A DNA stretch of 64,000 nt, from contig NZ_JAQZAO010000021.1 in the NCBI RefSeq assembly GCF_028737315.1, forward strand, positions 1 through 64,000, given 5' to 3'. Below the pieces are notes generated by a model. It ran no database searches. It was not told the DNA's origin and saw only the letters and a list, made by a program, of their open reading frames with translations. Shown here piece after piece: positions 1 to 10,505 of the stretch (position 1 is its first letter; each line of letters begins with the position of its first letter). The stretch is from Actinomycetospora lemnae. Its GTDB lineage: Bacteria; Actinomycetota; Actinomycetes; Mycobacteriales; Pseudonocardiaceae. The position numbers were made by a program, and so were the translations under genes.

Positions 1-75
1 TCTCGAACCCTGTTCTGCCCACAACCCGGCAGGCTGGCCACGATCACGACCAGCCCACCCGGCGGGCCTACTCAG

Positions 76-119
76 TGTCCGCGATGTGCTGAGACATCAC
101 CTGTCTCCGATGTCCTGAG
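76..119. repeat. Imperfect direct repeat, possible IS-end remnant
   Basis: Two 18-base copies (76-93 and 102-119) of the pattern TGTCNNCGATGTNCTGAG agree at 15 of 18 positions and lie 8 bases apart. From memory, the word GATGTCCTGAGACATCAC resembles terminal sequences of actinobacterial IS481-type elements, but no transposase is present here. Bases 1-173 otherwise hold no gene that I can support. Confidence 0.3.
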
Positions 120-160
120 CACGAGCAGAGTGCCGGAGCACTTCTTTCTGCTCACGAGCC
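119..160 (-). terminator. Hairpin after alpha/beta hydrolase gene
   Basis: Read on the minus strand this follows the stop codon of the 174-899 gene. GAGCAG (123-128) can pair with CTGCTC (148-153), with further pairing between AGTGC and GCACT inside. The 15 bases at 141-155 recur as a reverse complement at 24018-24032, also just after an alpha/beta hydrolase gene. It is probably a factor-independent or folded 3' end; there is no clear U-tract. Confidence 0.45.
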
Positions 161-173
161 GCAGGCACGTTCG

Positions 174-899
174 TCAGGCGGTGGCCTCCACCGCGGCGAG
201 GATCGCGTCGATCGTGGCCTTCGGGTTCGACACCATCGACACGTGCGAGCCGGCGACCTCGGTGATGGTCGCGCCGGCCCGCTCCGCCATCGAGCGCTGC
301 GCGCCCGGCGGGATGACCCGGTCCTCGGTGCCCACCACGGCCCAGCTGGGCAGCGACCGCCAGGCCGCCTCCGTGCCCGGGGTGAGGTTCGCGCTCAGCG
401 TGATCGGACGCTGGCTCTCGGCGATGAGGGCGCGGTCGGCCTCGGCGAGATCCTGCGCGAAGGCCGTGTGCACCGTGTCCGGCTTGAGGAAGGCCTCGAC
501 GTCGCCCTCGGGCGCGCCCGGGTAGCCGACGAGGTCGAGGACGACGGTCGGGTCCGGGACGTCGAGCGCCGACCCCGAGCCGCCGAGGATCTGGAAGACC
601 GTCTCCCCCGCGTCGGGGATGAACGCGTCGACGTAGACGAGACCGCGCACGTCGCCGGCGCCGGCCGCCGCGTTGGTGATGACGAAGCCGCCGTAGGAGT
701 GACCCACGAGGATCACCGGACCGGTGGCGCGCTGGGCGACGAACGAGGTGACGTAGGGAGCGTCGGTGGTGACGCCGCGCAGCAGGTTGGGCGGCGTGAG
801 GACCGAGAGTCCTCGACTCCGGAGCTCCGGGGCGACGAGGTTCCAGCTCGAGCCGTCGGCCCACGCCCCGTGGACCAGGATGATCGTCGCTTCCGGCAC
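174..899 (-). CDS. Alpha/beta hydrolase (esterase/salicylesterase-like)
   Basis: This 241-residue cytosolic protein is a single alpha/beta-hydrolase domain. The nucleophile elbow GHSYGG places the serine at residue 68, preceded by the oxyanion-type HGAW motif at residues 10-13. Asp193 (TEDRVIPP) and His219 (AGSHVSM) complete a plausible catalytic triad. Length and motifs fit the short hydrolases of the methylesterase/salicylate-esterase type, which act on small esters; the substrate cannot be told. The start is GTG at 899, chosen because the fold begins at once (TIILVHGAW). The gene stands alone on the minus strand, and a hairpin follows its stop. There is no signal peptide. Confidence 0.85.
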   Translation of the reverse strand: MPEATIILVHGAWADGSSWNLVAPELRSRGLSVLTPPNLLRGVTTDAPYVTSFVAQRATGPVILVGHSYGGFVITNAAAGAGDVRGLVYVDAFIPDAGETVFQILGGSGSALDVPDPTVVLDLVGYPGAPEGDVEAFLKPDTVHTAFAQDLAEADRALIAESQRPITLSANLTPGTEAAWRSLPSWAVVGTEDRVIPPGAQRSMAERAGATITEVAGSHVSMVSNPKATIDAILAAVEATA

Positions 900-1023
900 G
901 TCGGCCTCCCACAGTGTGGTGTCACTGAGCTCGCACGATCGAGCCTAGGGAGCCGATCGGTCACGATTCAACGACGTGGCGACCAACGGTCGACGGCACC
1001 GCCGCGACGTCTCGGACACCGTG

Positions 1024-2601
1024 TCACGTCAGCTGCGACTCCCGCTCGCTCCAGAACACCGCCCGCAGCTCGCGCTTGAGGATCTTCCCCGCGCCCGACT
1101 TGGGCAGCGGCTCGGTCCGGGTCTCGATGCTGCGGGGGACCTTGTAGCCGGCGATCGTCTCGCGGCAGTGGGCCACGAGCTCCTGGGCGAAGGCGTCCGG
1201 GTCCTCGGGCCGGCTGCGCAGGACCACGACGGCGTGCACCGACTCGCCGTAGCGCTCGTGCGGCACCCCGAACACCGCCACCTCGACGACCGACGGGTGC
1301 GCGAACAGCGCGTTCTCGACCTCGGCGCTGTACACGTTCTCGCCGCCCGAGACGATCATGTCCTTCGCGCGGTCGACGAGGAACAGGTGCCCGCCGTCGT
1401 CGAGCAGCCCCAGGTCGCCGGACGCGAACCAGCCGTCGCGCAGCGCGGCGGCGGTCTCCTCGGGCTTGTTCCAGTAACCGGCGGTGACGTTGGCGCCGCG
1501 GATCAGCACCTCGCCGACCAGCCCGGGCGGTAGCGGCGTCCGGTCGGCCGGGTCGACGACGACCACCTCGACCCCGACCGCCGCCCGCCCGCACGAGCGG
1601 GCCTGCGGGGTGTCGAGCAGGTGCTGCTCGCCGGGCAGCAGCGTGACGATCGGCGAGGTCTCGGTGAGCCCGTAGATGTGCAGCATCTCCGCATCCGGGA
1701 ACGCGGTGTGCGTCCGGCGCAGCAGCTCGACCGCCGCGGGCGACGACCCGTGCGAGAGCCAGCGCAGCGACGACACCCGCCGCGGGCGCGCGGTCTGCTC
1801 GGCGGCGAGCGCGTCCATCATCGTCGGCACCACGAGCGTCGCCGTGACGCCGTGGCGCTCGACGAGGTCGAGCACGCCGTCGGGGGTGAACGCCGGGCAC
1901 ATCACCTGCGTGCCGCCGGCCCAGATCGTGGCGAGCGCGCCGATCGTGCCGGCGGCGTGGAACATCGGCGCGACGACGAGCCACGACGTGTCCGGCGTGA
2001 ACGGCCAGCAGGCCATGAAGTGGAACGCGTTGGCGACGAGGTTGCCGTGGGTGAGCATGACGCCTTTCGCCGCGCCTGTGGTGCCGCCGGTGTAGAAGAT
2101 GCCGGCGAGGTCGTGCTCGGCGGGCTCGCGCAGCGGGGCGGTCGGCTCGGCCTCGGCGAGCAGGGTCTCGTACTCGGTCGTGGTGTCGACGACGCGCAGG
2201 TCGGGGTCGAGGCCGTCGAGCGCGCGGTCGGCGAACAGCACGCGCGCCCCGGCGTCGCGCAGCGCGTAGGTCCGCTCGGCGGCGGTGTGCCGGACGTTGA
2301 GCGGGACGATGACGAGCCCGTGGCTGGGCAGGCCCAGGTAGAGCTCGAGGTAGCGGTGGCAGTTGGCGCCGAGGACGCCGACGCGGTCACCCGGCTGCAG
2401 ACCGAGCCGGGTGAGGACGGTGCCGAGGCGCGCGACGCGGTCGGCGAGCTCGGCGTAGGTGATGTCCTGCTCGCCGCACGTCACGGCCGTGCGGTGCCGC
2501 GCCGTCGCGAGCGCGCGACGCAGGGGCGCGCCCATCGTGCGGGTCGCGTTGCCCGCGTCCGACGCCGGCGCGAGGTCGTGGAGGGTCTCGAGCGTCGTCA
2601 T
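1024..2601 (-). CDS. Class I AMP-forming acyl-CoA synthetase
   Basis: This 525-residue adenylate-forming enzyme should activate a carboxylic acid to acyl-AMP and then to the CoA thioester. The ATP-binding motif YTGGTTGAAKG lies at about residues 170-180, YGLTETSP follows near 300, GDLGLLDD near 400 and SGGENVYS after it. The C-terminal catalytic lysine is in PKSGAGKILKREL. The open frame runs further upstream, but ATG at 2601 gives the normal family length, and the upstream residues are low-complexity. It is divergent from a TetR gene with a 14-base perfect palindrome between them. It is not a PaaK-type phenylacetate ligase by sequence; the substrate is unknown, possibly a medium-chain or aromatic acid. 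Confidence 0.88.
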   Translation of the reverse strand: MTTLETLHDLAPASDAGNATRTMGAPLRRALATARHRTAVTCGEQDITYAELADRVARLGTVLTRLGLQPGDRVGVLGANCHRYLELYLGLPSHGLVIVPLNVRHTAAERTYALRDAGARVLFADRALDGLDPDLRVVDTTTEYETLLAEAEPTAPLREPAEHDLAGIFYTGGTTGAAKGVMLTHGNLVANAFHFMACWPFTPDTSWLVVAPMFHAAGTIGALATIWAGGTQVMCPAFTPDGVLDLVERHGVTATLVVPTMMDALAAEQTARPRRVSSLRWLSHGSSPAAVELLRRTHTAFPDAEMLHIYGLTETSPIVTLLPGEQHLLDTPQARSCGRAAVGVEVVVVDPADRTPLPPGLVGEVLIRGANVTAGYWNKPEETAAALRDGWFASGDLGLLDDGGHLFLVDRAKDMIVSGGENVYSAEVENALFAHPSVVEVAVFGVPHERYGESVHAVVVLRSRPEDPDAFAQELVAHCRETIAGYKVPRSIETRTEPLPKSGAGKILKRELRAVFWSERESQLT

Positions 2602-2637
2602 CGACCACCTCGGGGGACACGCTGCGGGCACCGCAGT

Positions 2638-2651
2638 CGAACGATCGTTCG
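2638..2651. promoter_or_regulatory. TetR-type operator, perfect 14-base palindrome
   Basis: CGAACGATCGTTCG is a perfect palindrome in the 210-base gap between the minus-strand acyl-CoA synthetase and the plus-strand TetR gene. It resembles the site before paaA (4526-4543) in carrying GAACG and TTCGGT. That suggests one regulator for both; this is inference. Confidence 0.6.
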
Positions 2652-2811
2652 GTCGGCCGCGAAGGTAGCAGTGACCCGCCCCACCCGGCCAGGACGAGGA
2701 TGCGGCGTTCCCGGCGTCCGACGCCAGCGATGCCGCCATCGCTCGTGTCGCCGCGCCGAGATCCGGGCCGGACGCGCCCCCGGGCGGGGGACGGGACGTA
2801 GATTCCCGGGC

Positions 2812-3465
2812 GTGACCGGCACCCGTCCCCCCGCCCCCGAGGGCGAGCGTCCGACGGCGACCCGTCGGGCCCGGCCGGCCTACGACCCGTCGAGCCTCGT
2901 CGAGGTCGCCGCGCGCGTGTTCAACGAGCGCGGCTACGACGCCACGAGCATGGAGGACCTCTCCGCCGCCGCCGGCATCACGAAGTCGTCCTTCTACCAC
3001 CACGTGCGCGGCAAGGAGGCCCTGCTGCGTGCCGCGCTGGAGCGCGCGCTGGACGGGCTCTTCGGCATCCTCGACGAGCCGGCCGCGACCACCGGCACCC
3101 CGCTCGCCCGGCTGCGACACATCGTGCGGCGGCAGGTCGAGGTGCTGGTCGGCGAGCTGCCGCACGTCACGCTCCTGCTGCGGCTGCGCGGCAACACCGA
3201 GACCGAGCGTTGGGCCCTGGGACGTCGCCGCGAGTTCGACGCCGCGATCGCGTCGCTGGTGCGCGAGGCCTCGGCCGCCGGCGAGCTGCGCGCGGGCCTC
3301 GACCCGGCCGTCGACGCCCGCCTGCTCTCGGGGCTCGTGAACTCGCTCGTCGAGTGGTACCGCCCCGGGCGCGTGCCGGTGGACGAACTCGTCGCGGAGG
3401 TCGACCGCATGGCCTTCGAGGGTCTGCTCGCTCAGGGACCTGCCGGCGACGGACGACGGGCCTAG
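2812..3465 (+). CDS. TetR family regulator, PaaR-like
   Basis: This is a 217-residue TetR repressor. A basic, Pro-rich leader is followed by a TetR helix-turn-helix at about residues 24-70 (VFNERGYDATSMEDLSAA, then ITKSSFYHHVRGKEALL). The helical C-terminal ligand domain fills the rest. The start is GTG at 2812, since upstream frame residues are shadow sequence. The N-terminal domain resembles, from memory, the TetR regulators found beside actinobacterial phenylacetate genes, whose effector is phenylacetyl-CoA. Its divergent neighbour is an acyl-CoA synthetase, the paa operon starts 1.1 kb downstream, and palindromes of related sequence precede both. Assignment to paa control is inference. 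Confidence 0.8.
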   Translation: MTGTRPPAPEGERPTATRRARPAYDPSSLVEVAARVFNERGYDATSMEDLSAAAGITKSSFYHHVRGKEALLRAALERALDGLFGILDEPAATTGTPLARLRHIVRRQVEVLVGELPHVTLLLRLRGNTETERWALGRRREFDAAIASLVREASAAGELRAGLDPAVDARLLSGLVNSLVEWYRPGRVPVDELVAEVDRMAFEGLLAQGPAGDGRRA

Positions 3466-3474
3466 GCTGGCCGC

Positions 3475-3696
3475 GTGCCGCTGGAGTTCTCCGAGCAGCC
3501 CGACACCGGCCTCGTCGCCGTGACGCTCACCGACGGGGACGGCACCGTCCTGCAGACGCGCGTGGTGGCGGCGGACGAAATCTCGCGCATCGCCGCCCGG
3601 GCCCGCGCCGCGGTCGAGCAGAGCGAGCGCACGGGCGGGTCGGGTCTCTACGTCACGCTCGACGAGCTCATCGACGGGACGTCAGGCCCTGCTTGA
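3475..3696 (+). CDS. Small hypothetical protein
   Basis: A 73-residue acidic protein starts at GTG 3475, only 9 bases after the TetR stop, so it is probably co-transcribed with it. It has a beta-rich N-terminal half (VAVTLTDGDG, LQTRVVAA) and a helical middle (ISRIAARARAAVEQ). There are no cysteines, signal peptide or membrane segment. The frame keeps normal high-GC third positions. I do not recognise the family. Its last 15 bases overlap the end of the convergent acetyltransferase gene. Confidence 0.55.
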   Translation: MPLEFSEQPDTGLVAVTLTDGDGTVLQTRVVAADEISRIAARARAAVEQSERTGGSGLYVTLDELIDGTSGPA

Positions 3697-4200
3697 ACCC
3701 CCGACTTGAAGCCCCACCTTGAAGCCTCGGTGGGTCGCCGTGAAGCCGAGCCGCTCGTAGAAGCGGTGCGCGTCGACGCGTGAGACGTCGCTCGTGAGCT
3801 GCACCAGCCCGCACCCCCGCCGACGCGCCTCCGCCACCGCCCAGCCGACGAGCGCGGCGCCGTAGCCCCGGCCCCGGCACGCGGCGGCCACGTGCACCGA
3901 CTCCAGCTGCGCGCGCCGCGTCCCCCGCCGTCCGAGGTTCGGCAGGACCGAGAGCTGCAGGGTGCCGACGGTCGTGCCGGCGGGGTCTTCGGCGGTGGTG
4001 TCGAGGCAGACGAGCAGGTGGGCGGGGTCGGCGTCGATCTCGGCGAACGCGGCCGCGTAGGGCGCGAGATCCTCGACCGCGTCGCCCCGCCCGGCGCTGA
4101 CCGGGTCGGCGGCGAGCAGCGCGACCAGCGCGGGCAGGTCCTCGACCCGCGCCCGCCGCACCGTGAGCTCGCCGGCCCGCAGCGTCGCCAGCACGTCCAT
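3682..4200 (-). CDS. GNAT family N-acetyltransferase
   Basis: A 172-residue acetyltransferase of the GNAT fold would transfer acetyl from acetyl-CoA to an amine of unknown identity. Beta strand 4 (QLESVHVAAACRGRGYGAAL, about residues 95-114) contains the acetyl-CoA pyrophosphate loop RGRGYG. The C-terminal YERLGFTATHRGFKV is the usual motif B end. The start is ATG 4200; longer in-frame extension runs into the repeat-rich gap and is rejected. It is convergent with the small gene at 3475. Confidence 0.85.
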   Translation of the reverse strand: MDVLATLRAGELTVRRARVEDLPALVALLAADPVSAGRGDAVEDLAPYAAAFAEIDADPAHLLVCLDTTAEDPAGTTVGTLQLSVLPNLGRRGTRRAQLESVHVAAACRGRGYGAALVGWAVAEARRRGCGLVQLTSDVSRVDAHRFYERLGFTATHRGFKVGLQVGGSSRA

Positions 4201-4231
4201 GCGGCACATCCTCGTCGAGGAAGCCCTGACG

Positions 4232-4455
4232 ACCTGTGCACATGATCGCGTCCAGAACTCCGTTCGCTCGCCGGCCGCGGCGATGGGGCGGCACCCCGCG
4301 CGGCGAGGACAGGGCGCTCGCACGGCGTCGCGGCTCGGTCGGTCGGTCGGCCTCGAGGCGATCAACGCTCGAGGTCGCGTGACGGCCGCCGGGCTCGGCC
4401 CGACCCGTCGGGCTCGGCCCGACCCGTCGGTCTCGACGCGATCATGGGCACAGGT
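4232..4455. repeat. Long near-perfect inverted repeat in gene-free gap
   Basis: The gap 4201-4559 carries no gene. The arm ACCTGTGCACATGATCGCGT plus CCAGA (4232-4256) matches the reverse complement of 4431-4455 at 23 of 25 positions. The arms are 174 bases apart. The interior holds two exact 19-base tandem units. The structure looks like a small palindromic or MITE-like element or a large stem-loop, with no coding capacity. No target-site duplication was evident. Confidence 0.6.
4391..4428. repeat. Two exact 19-base tandem units
   Basis: GGGCTCGGCCCGACCCGTC occurs twice without mismatch (4391-4409 and 4410-4428). It lies inside the inverted repeat above and directly abuts its right arm region. 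The function is unknown. Confidence 0.75.
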
Positions 4456-4525
4456 CATCCGCCGGCCACCCCCGCCGAGGGAGCGGCATGGTTGCGGACC
4501 CGCGCCCCGATGCGTCACCATCACA

Positions 4526-4543
4526 ACCGAACGAACATTCGGT
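4526..4543. promoter_or_regulatory. Candidate PaaR operator before paaA
   Basis: ACCGAACGAACATTCGGT has 6-base inverted arms (ACCGAA and TTCGGT) around six bases. It resembles the ACCGNNCGNNCGGT core reported, from memory, for the TetR-type PaaR of corynebacteria. It sits just before a GGAGG ribosome site (4546-4550), placed 9 bases from the paaA ATG, so binding there would block transcription of the operon. Confidence 0.6.
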
Positions 4544-4559
4544 ACGGAGGTGGGCGCCG

Positions 4560-5522
4560 ATGACGGTGACCGAGGACGAGACCCGCGACCTCGAGGCGGA
4601 CTTCGAGCGCACGGTCGCCGCCGAGGGCCGGATCGAGCCCCGCGACTGGATGCCCGAGGGCTACCGCAGGACGCTGATCCGCCAGATCGCCCAGCACGCG
4701 CACTCCGAGATCATCGGGATGCAGCCCGAGGGCAACTGGATCCTGCGCGCCCCGAGCCTGCGACGGAAGGCGATCCTGCTGGCCAAGGTGCAGGACGAGG
4801 CCGGCCACGGGCTCTACCTCTACTCGGCCACCGAGACCCTCGGGGTCGACCGAGCCGAGCTCACCGAGAAGCTCATCGACGCGAAGCAGAAGTACTCGTC
4901 GATCTTCAACTACCCCACGCTGACGTTCGCCGACATCGGCGTCATCGGCTGGCTCGTCGACGGCGCCGCGATCTGCAACCAGGTCCCGCTGTGCCGCTCG
5001 AGCTACGGGCCCTACGCGCGGGCGATGGTGCGCATCTGCAAGGAGGAGTCGTTCCACCAGCGCCAGGGCTTCGAGCTCCTGCGCACGCTGATGGCCGGCA
5101 CCGACGCGCAGCGCGCGATGGTCCAGGACGCGGTGGACCGCTGGTGGTGGCCCTCGCTGATGATGTTCGGCCCCGCCGACGGCGACTCCCCGAACACCCA
5201 GCAGTCCATGGCCTGGCGGATCAAGCGCCACACCAACGACGAGCTGCGCCAGCGCTACGTCGACATGACCGTCCCGCAGGCCGCGGCGCTGGGCGTCACG
5301 CTGCCCGACCCGGAGCTGCGCTGGAACGAGGAGCGTCAGGCGCACGACTTCGGCGCGATCGACTGGGACGAGTTCGCGCAGGTCGTCAAGGGTGCGGGGC
5401 CGTGCAACGCCCAGCGTCTGGCCAACCGGCGCGCCGCCCACGAGGAGGGGCAGTGGGTCCGGGACGCGGCCGCGGCGTACGCCGCCAAGCAGGCCCGTCG
5501 GACGGAGGGAGCGGCGGCATGA
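4560..5522 (+). CDS. paaA: Phenylacetyl-CoA 1,2-epoxidase subunit PaaA
   Basis: This is the catalytic subunit of the PaaABCE monooxygenase, which epoxidises the ring of phenylacetyl-CoA using O2 and NADPH. At 320 residues it has the usual length. It has diiron ligands of the ferritin-like fold: Glu50 in HSE, the ExxH pair Glu80/His83 (DEAGH), and the second ExxH Glu163/His166 (KEESFH). The start is ATG 4560, 9 bases from GGAGG; the longer in-frame extension would run through the operator. It is first of a tight operon and its stop overlaps the paaB start. A TetR-type palindrome sits directly upstream. Confidence 0.96.
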   Translation: MTVTEDETRDLEADFERTVAAEGRIEPRDWMPEGYRRTLIRQIAQHAHSEIIGMQPEGNWILRAPSLRRKAILLAKVQDEAGHGLYLYSATETLGVDRAELTEKLIDAKQKYSSIFNYPTLTFADIGVIGWLVDGAAICNQVPLCRSSYGPYARAMVRICKEESFHQRQGFELLRTLMAGTDAQRAMVQDAVDRWWWPSLMMFGPADGDSPNTQQSMAWRIKRHTNDELRQRYVDMTVPQAAALGVTLPDPELRWNEERQAHDFGAIDWDEFAQVVKGAGPCNAQRLANRRAAHEEGQWVRDAAAAYAAKQARRTEGAAA

Positions 5523-5866
5523 GCATGGCCGACGACACCACTGCACACGTCGAGGGCGAGCCCCGGTTCGACGGCTCGACGCCCAGGGCGAGCTGGCCGC
5601 TCTACGAGGTCTTCGTCCGCGGCAAGCGGGGCCTCAACCACGTGCACGTCGGGTCGCTGCACGCCCCCGACGACACGATGGCGCTGCACAACGCGCGCAA
5701 CCTCTACACGCGGCGCAACGAGGGCGTGAGCATCTGGGTCGTGCGCGGCGACGCGATCACCGCGTCGAGCCCGGACGAGAAGGACCCGTTCTTCGCCCCG
5801 TCCGGCGACAAGGTGTACCGCCACCCCACGTTCTACGAGATCCCCGACGACGTCCCCCACCTGTGA
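5519..5866 (+). CDS. paaB: Phenylacetyl-CoA epoxidase subunit PaaB
   Basis: A 115-residue small structural subunit bridges PaaA-PaaC heterodimers in the epoxidase complex and has no cofactor. The conserved core [20 protein letters not shown] at about residues 20-39 and the [20 protein letters not shown] stretch are diagnostic. The ATG at 5519 overlaps the paaA stop in an ATGA arrangement, which implies translational coupling. The next gene, paaC, starts on the last base of the paaB stop. Confidence 0.95.
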   Translation: MSMADDTTAHVEGEPRFDGSTPRASWPLYEVFVRGKRGLNHVHVGSLHAPDDTMALHNARNLYTRRNEGVSIWVVRGDAITASSPDEKDPFFAPSGDKVYRHPTFYEIPDDVPHL

Positions 5867-6819
5867 TGCACAGCCACGACGAGACCGACGACGAGAACGT
5901 CTACGACGCCCTGGCGACCGCCGACGACGACGGCCGCTGGGCCTTCGGCACCGGCTTCGACGCCGGCACCGCCGAGATCGACGCGCCGGTGCCCGACGGC
6001 GTCGACCGCGACGACCTGGCCACCTACTGCCTGATGCTCGCCGACGACGCGCTCGTCGCGTCGCAGCGGCTGTCGGGCTGGACGACGAAGGCCCCGGAGC
6101 TCGAGGAGGAGGTCGCGCTCGCGAACATCGCGCTCGACCTGCTCGGCCAGGCCCGCGTGCTGCTCGCGCGCGCCGGGCACCTCGGCGCGGCCGAGCCGTA
6201 CCGGGGCGAGCGCAGCGACGGGAAGGGTGGGTGCGCGGGCCCGCAGGACGACGAGGACGTGCTCGCGTACTTCCGCGACGACCGCGCGTTCCGCAACGTC
6301 ACCCTGGTCGAGACCGACCTCGGCGACTTCGCGCAGACCGTCGCCTGGCTCCTCGTCCTCGCCTCCTGGCGGCTGGCGCTGCTCCGGCGCCTGACCGGCT
6401 CGCGCGACCCGGTGCTCGCCGCCGTCGCGGGCAAGGCCGTCAAGGAGCTGACCTACCACCGCGACTACGCCGCCCAGTGGGTGCTGCGCCTCGGCGACGG
6501 CACCGCGCTCTCGCACGCGCGGATGCAGGCGGGCCTCGAGGCGGTGTGGCCGTTCGTCGAGGAGCTCTTCACCGCGCACGCCGTCGAGCGCCGCCTCGTC
6601 GACGCCGGCGTGGCCGTCGACCCCACCGAACTGCGCTGGGAGGTCGACGCCGTGCTCGACCAGGTCCTGCCGGCCGCGACGCTGACCCGCCCCGAGCGCC
6701 CCGCCGTCGGTCTCGTCGGCGGGCGCGGCGGCCGCGACGGCGTGCACACCGAGGCGCTGGGCCTCGTGCTCGCGGTGATGCAGTCCCTGGCCCGCGCCCA
6801 CCCGGAGGCGACGTGGTGA
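5866..6819 (+). CDS. paaC: Phenylacetyl-CoA epoxidase subunit PaaC
   Basis: This 317-residue ferritin-like subunit pairs with PaaA but lacks the full diiron ligand set, so it is thought to be structural. The helices DDLATYCLMLADDALVASQR and EEVALANIALDLLGQARVLL and the later KELTYHRDYAAQWVLRLGDG segment are typical of PaaC. The N-terminal 45 residues are unusually acidic (DETDDENVYDALATADDDG) and longer than in E. coli. The ATG at 5866 overlaps the paaB stop by one base. The 3' end overlaps paaD. Confidence 0.94.
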   Translation: MHSHDETDDENVYDALATADDDGRWAFGTGFDAGTAEIDAPVPDGVDRDDLATYCLMLADDALVASQRLSGWTTKAPELEEEVALANIALDLLGQARVLLARAGHLGAAEPYRGERSDGKGGCAGPQDDEDVLAYFRDDRAFRNVTLVETDLGDFAQTVAWLLVLASWRLALLRRLTGSRDPVLAAVAGKAVKELTYHRDYAAQWVLRLGDGTALSHARMQAGLEAVWPFVEELFTAHAVERRLVDAGVAVDPTELRWEVDAVLDQVLPAATLTRPERPAVGLVGGRGGRDGVHTEALGLVLAVMQSLARAHPEATW

Positions 6820-7325
6820 CCTCGGCGCTCACGGACGCCCGCACGGCCGCCGAGGCCGTCGTCGACCCCGAGATGCCGATGCTGACGCTCGCCGACCTCG
6901 GCGTCCTGCGCGGCGTCGAGACGGCCGCCGACGGCACCGTGGTCGTCACCCTCACCCCGACCTACTCGGGCTGCCCGGCCCTCGACGAGATGCGCCACGA
7001 CCTGCGGCGCGCGCTGCACGAGGCCGGTCACGAGAGGGTCGAGGTCCGGACCACCTTCAGCCCGCCCTGGTCCACCGACTGGATCTCCGACGCCGGCCGG
7101 CGCAAGCTCGCCGAGGCCGGCGTCGCTCCACCCGACCGCCTCGGGCCGCGGCCGGCGGGCGGCCCGGTGCCGCTGACGCTGCACGCGCCGTCGCGCGTCG
7201 TCGCCTGCCCGCAGTGCGGCGCCGCGGACACCGAGGAGACCTCGCGCTTCGGCCCGACCGCCTGCACCGCGCTGCGGCGCTGCCGGTCGTGCGGCGAACC
7301 GTTCGAGCACGTCAAGGAGATCTGA
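6816..7325 (+). CDS. paaD: Phenylacetate pathway Fe-S maturation protein PaaD
   Basis: A 169-residue SufT/MIP18-like (DUF59) protein, probably needed to mature the Fe-S cluster of PaaE. The N-terminal domain has DPEMPMLTLADLGVLRGV and the TPTYSGCPALDEMR motif. The C-terminal tail carries a four- to five-cysteine metal site: Cys131, Cys134, Cys150, Cys156 and Cys159 (CPQCG, CTALRRCRSCG). GTG at 6816 was chosen over GTG at 6813 because it lies 7 bases from the GGAGG at 6804-6808 and overlaps the paaC stop as GTGA. Confidence 0.93.
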   Translation: MTSALTDARTAAEAVVDPEMPMLTLADLGVLRGVETAADGTVVVTLTPTYSGCPALDEMRHDLRRALHEAGHERVEVRTTFSPPWSTDWISDAGRRKLAEAGVAPPDRLGPRPAGGPVPLTLHAPSRVVACPQCGAADTEETSRFGPTACTALRRCRSCGEPFEHVKEI

Positions 7326-8425
7326 TGACGGTCGCCGTCACCGAGACCCCCACCACGGACGCCGTCCCGGGCTTCCACCGCCTGCGCGTGGCGGACGTCG
7401 AGCGTCTGTGCGAGGACGCCGTCGCGGTCACCTTCGACGTCCCCGACCACCTCCGCGACGAGTACGCCTTCCGCGCGGGCCAGTACCTGACGCTGCGCCA
7501 GGAGACGCCGGCCGGCGAGGAGCGCCGGTCGTACTCGATCTGCGCGCCGGAAGGCGCCGCTCCGCGGATCGGGGTGCGCCGGGTCGCCGACGGGCTGTTC
7601 TCGACGAAGCTCGTGGACGGGCTGGCGGCCGGCGACGAGCTCGAGGTCGGGCCGCCGCAGGGCCGCTTCACCCCCGACGTCGCGCCCGGCGAGCACCACG
7701 TCCTCGTGGCCGCGGGTTCCGGGATCACGCCGGTGCTCTCGATCGCCGCGACCGTGCTCGCCGCGTACCCCGACACCCACGTCACGCTGCTCTACGGCAA
7801 CCGCCGCAGCGACACGGTGATGTTCGGCGAGGACCTCGCCGACCTCAAGGACCGCTACGGCCCGCGCCTGTCGCTGGTGCACGTGCTCTCGCGCGAGCCC
7901 ACCGCGTCGGACCTGTTCAACGGCCGCCTCGACGCCGACCGCCTGCGGACCCTCATCGGCGCGCTCGTGCCGGTCACCGAGGTCGCGCACTGGTGGCTGT
8001 GCGGGCCGCTGGGCATGGTCGAGGCGGCGACGGAGGTCATCAGGGCGTTCGACGTCCCCCGCGCGAGCGTCCACCGGGAGCTGTTCTACGTCGACGAGCC
8101 GCCGCCCGAGGTGCACCGCGCCGAGGACGACGTGATCGACGACGGCACGGGCGCCGTGGTGACGGTCGTGCTCAACGGCCGCGAGAGCGTGCTGACCCTG
8201 CCGCGCACCGAGCCGGTGCTCGACGCCGCCCAGCGCACCCGCTCCGACCTGCCCTTCGCCTGCAAGGGCGGCGTCTGCGGCACGTGCCGCGCGCAGGTGA
8301 CCGCCGGGGAGGTCCGCATGCGGCGCAACTTCGCCCTCGAGCCCGAGGAGGTCGAGGCCGGGTTCGTGCTGACCTGCCAGGCCCTGCCCGTGTCCGACGA
8401 GGTCACCGTCGACTACGACGTGTAG
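7325..8425 (+). CDS. paaE: Phenylacetyl-CoA epoxidase reductase PaaE
   Basis: This 366-residue flavo-iron-sulfur reductase passes electrons from NADPH to the PaaA diiron site. The FAD-binding motif RRSYSICAPEG lies near residue 62 and the NAD-binding segment AAGSGITPVLSIAATVL near 138. A C-terminal plant-type [2Fe-2S] ferredoxin domain has cysteines 313, 318, 321 and 351 (CKGGVCGTC and LTC). The ATG at 7325 shares a base with the paaD stop. Length is normal for the family. A 46-base gap with a weaker ribosome site separates it from paaZ. Confidence 0.96.
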   Translation: MTVAVTETPTTDAVPGFHRLRVADVERLCEDAVAVTFDVPDHLRDEYAFRAGQYLTLRQETPAGEERRSYSICAPEGAAPRIGVRRVADGLFSTKLVDGLAAGDELEVGPPQGRFTPDVAPGEHHVLVAAGSGITPVLSIAATVLAAYPDTHVTLLYGNRRSDTVMFGEDLADLKDRYGPRLSLVHVLSREPTASDLFNGRLDADRLRTLIGALVPVTEVAHWWLCGPLGMVEAATEVIRAFDVPRASVHRELFYVDEPPPEVHRAEDDVIDDGTGAVVTVVLNGRESVLTLPRTEPVLDAAQRTRSDLPFACKGGVCGTCRAQVTAGEVRMRRNFALEPEEVEAGFVLTCQALPVSDEVTVDYDV

Positions 8426-8471
8426 GACGCGTAGCGCAGCGGAGCCGGACCGACGAGAACGGAGTTCAGCG

Positions 8472-10497
<2,026 letters not shown>

Positions 10498-10505
<8 letters not shown>

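Noticed and set aside
1024-2601. PaaK phenylacetate-CoA ligase assignment
   Set aside because: The enzyme is about 90 residues longer than PaaK and has the fatty-acyl/medium-chain ligase motifs (SGGENVYS). Only its position near paa genes supports that name.
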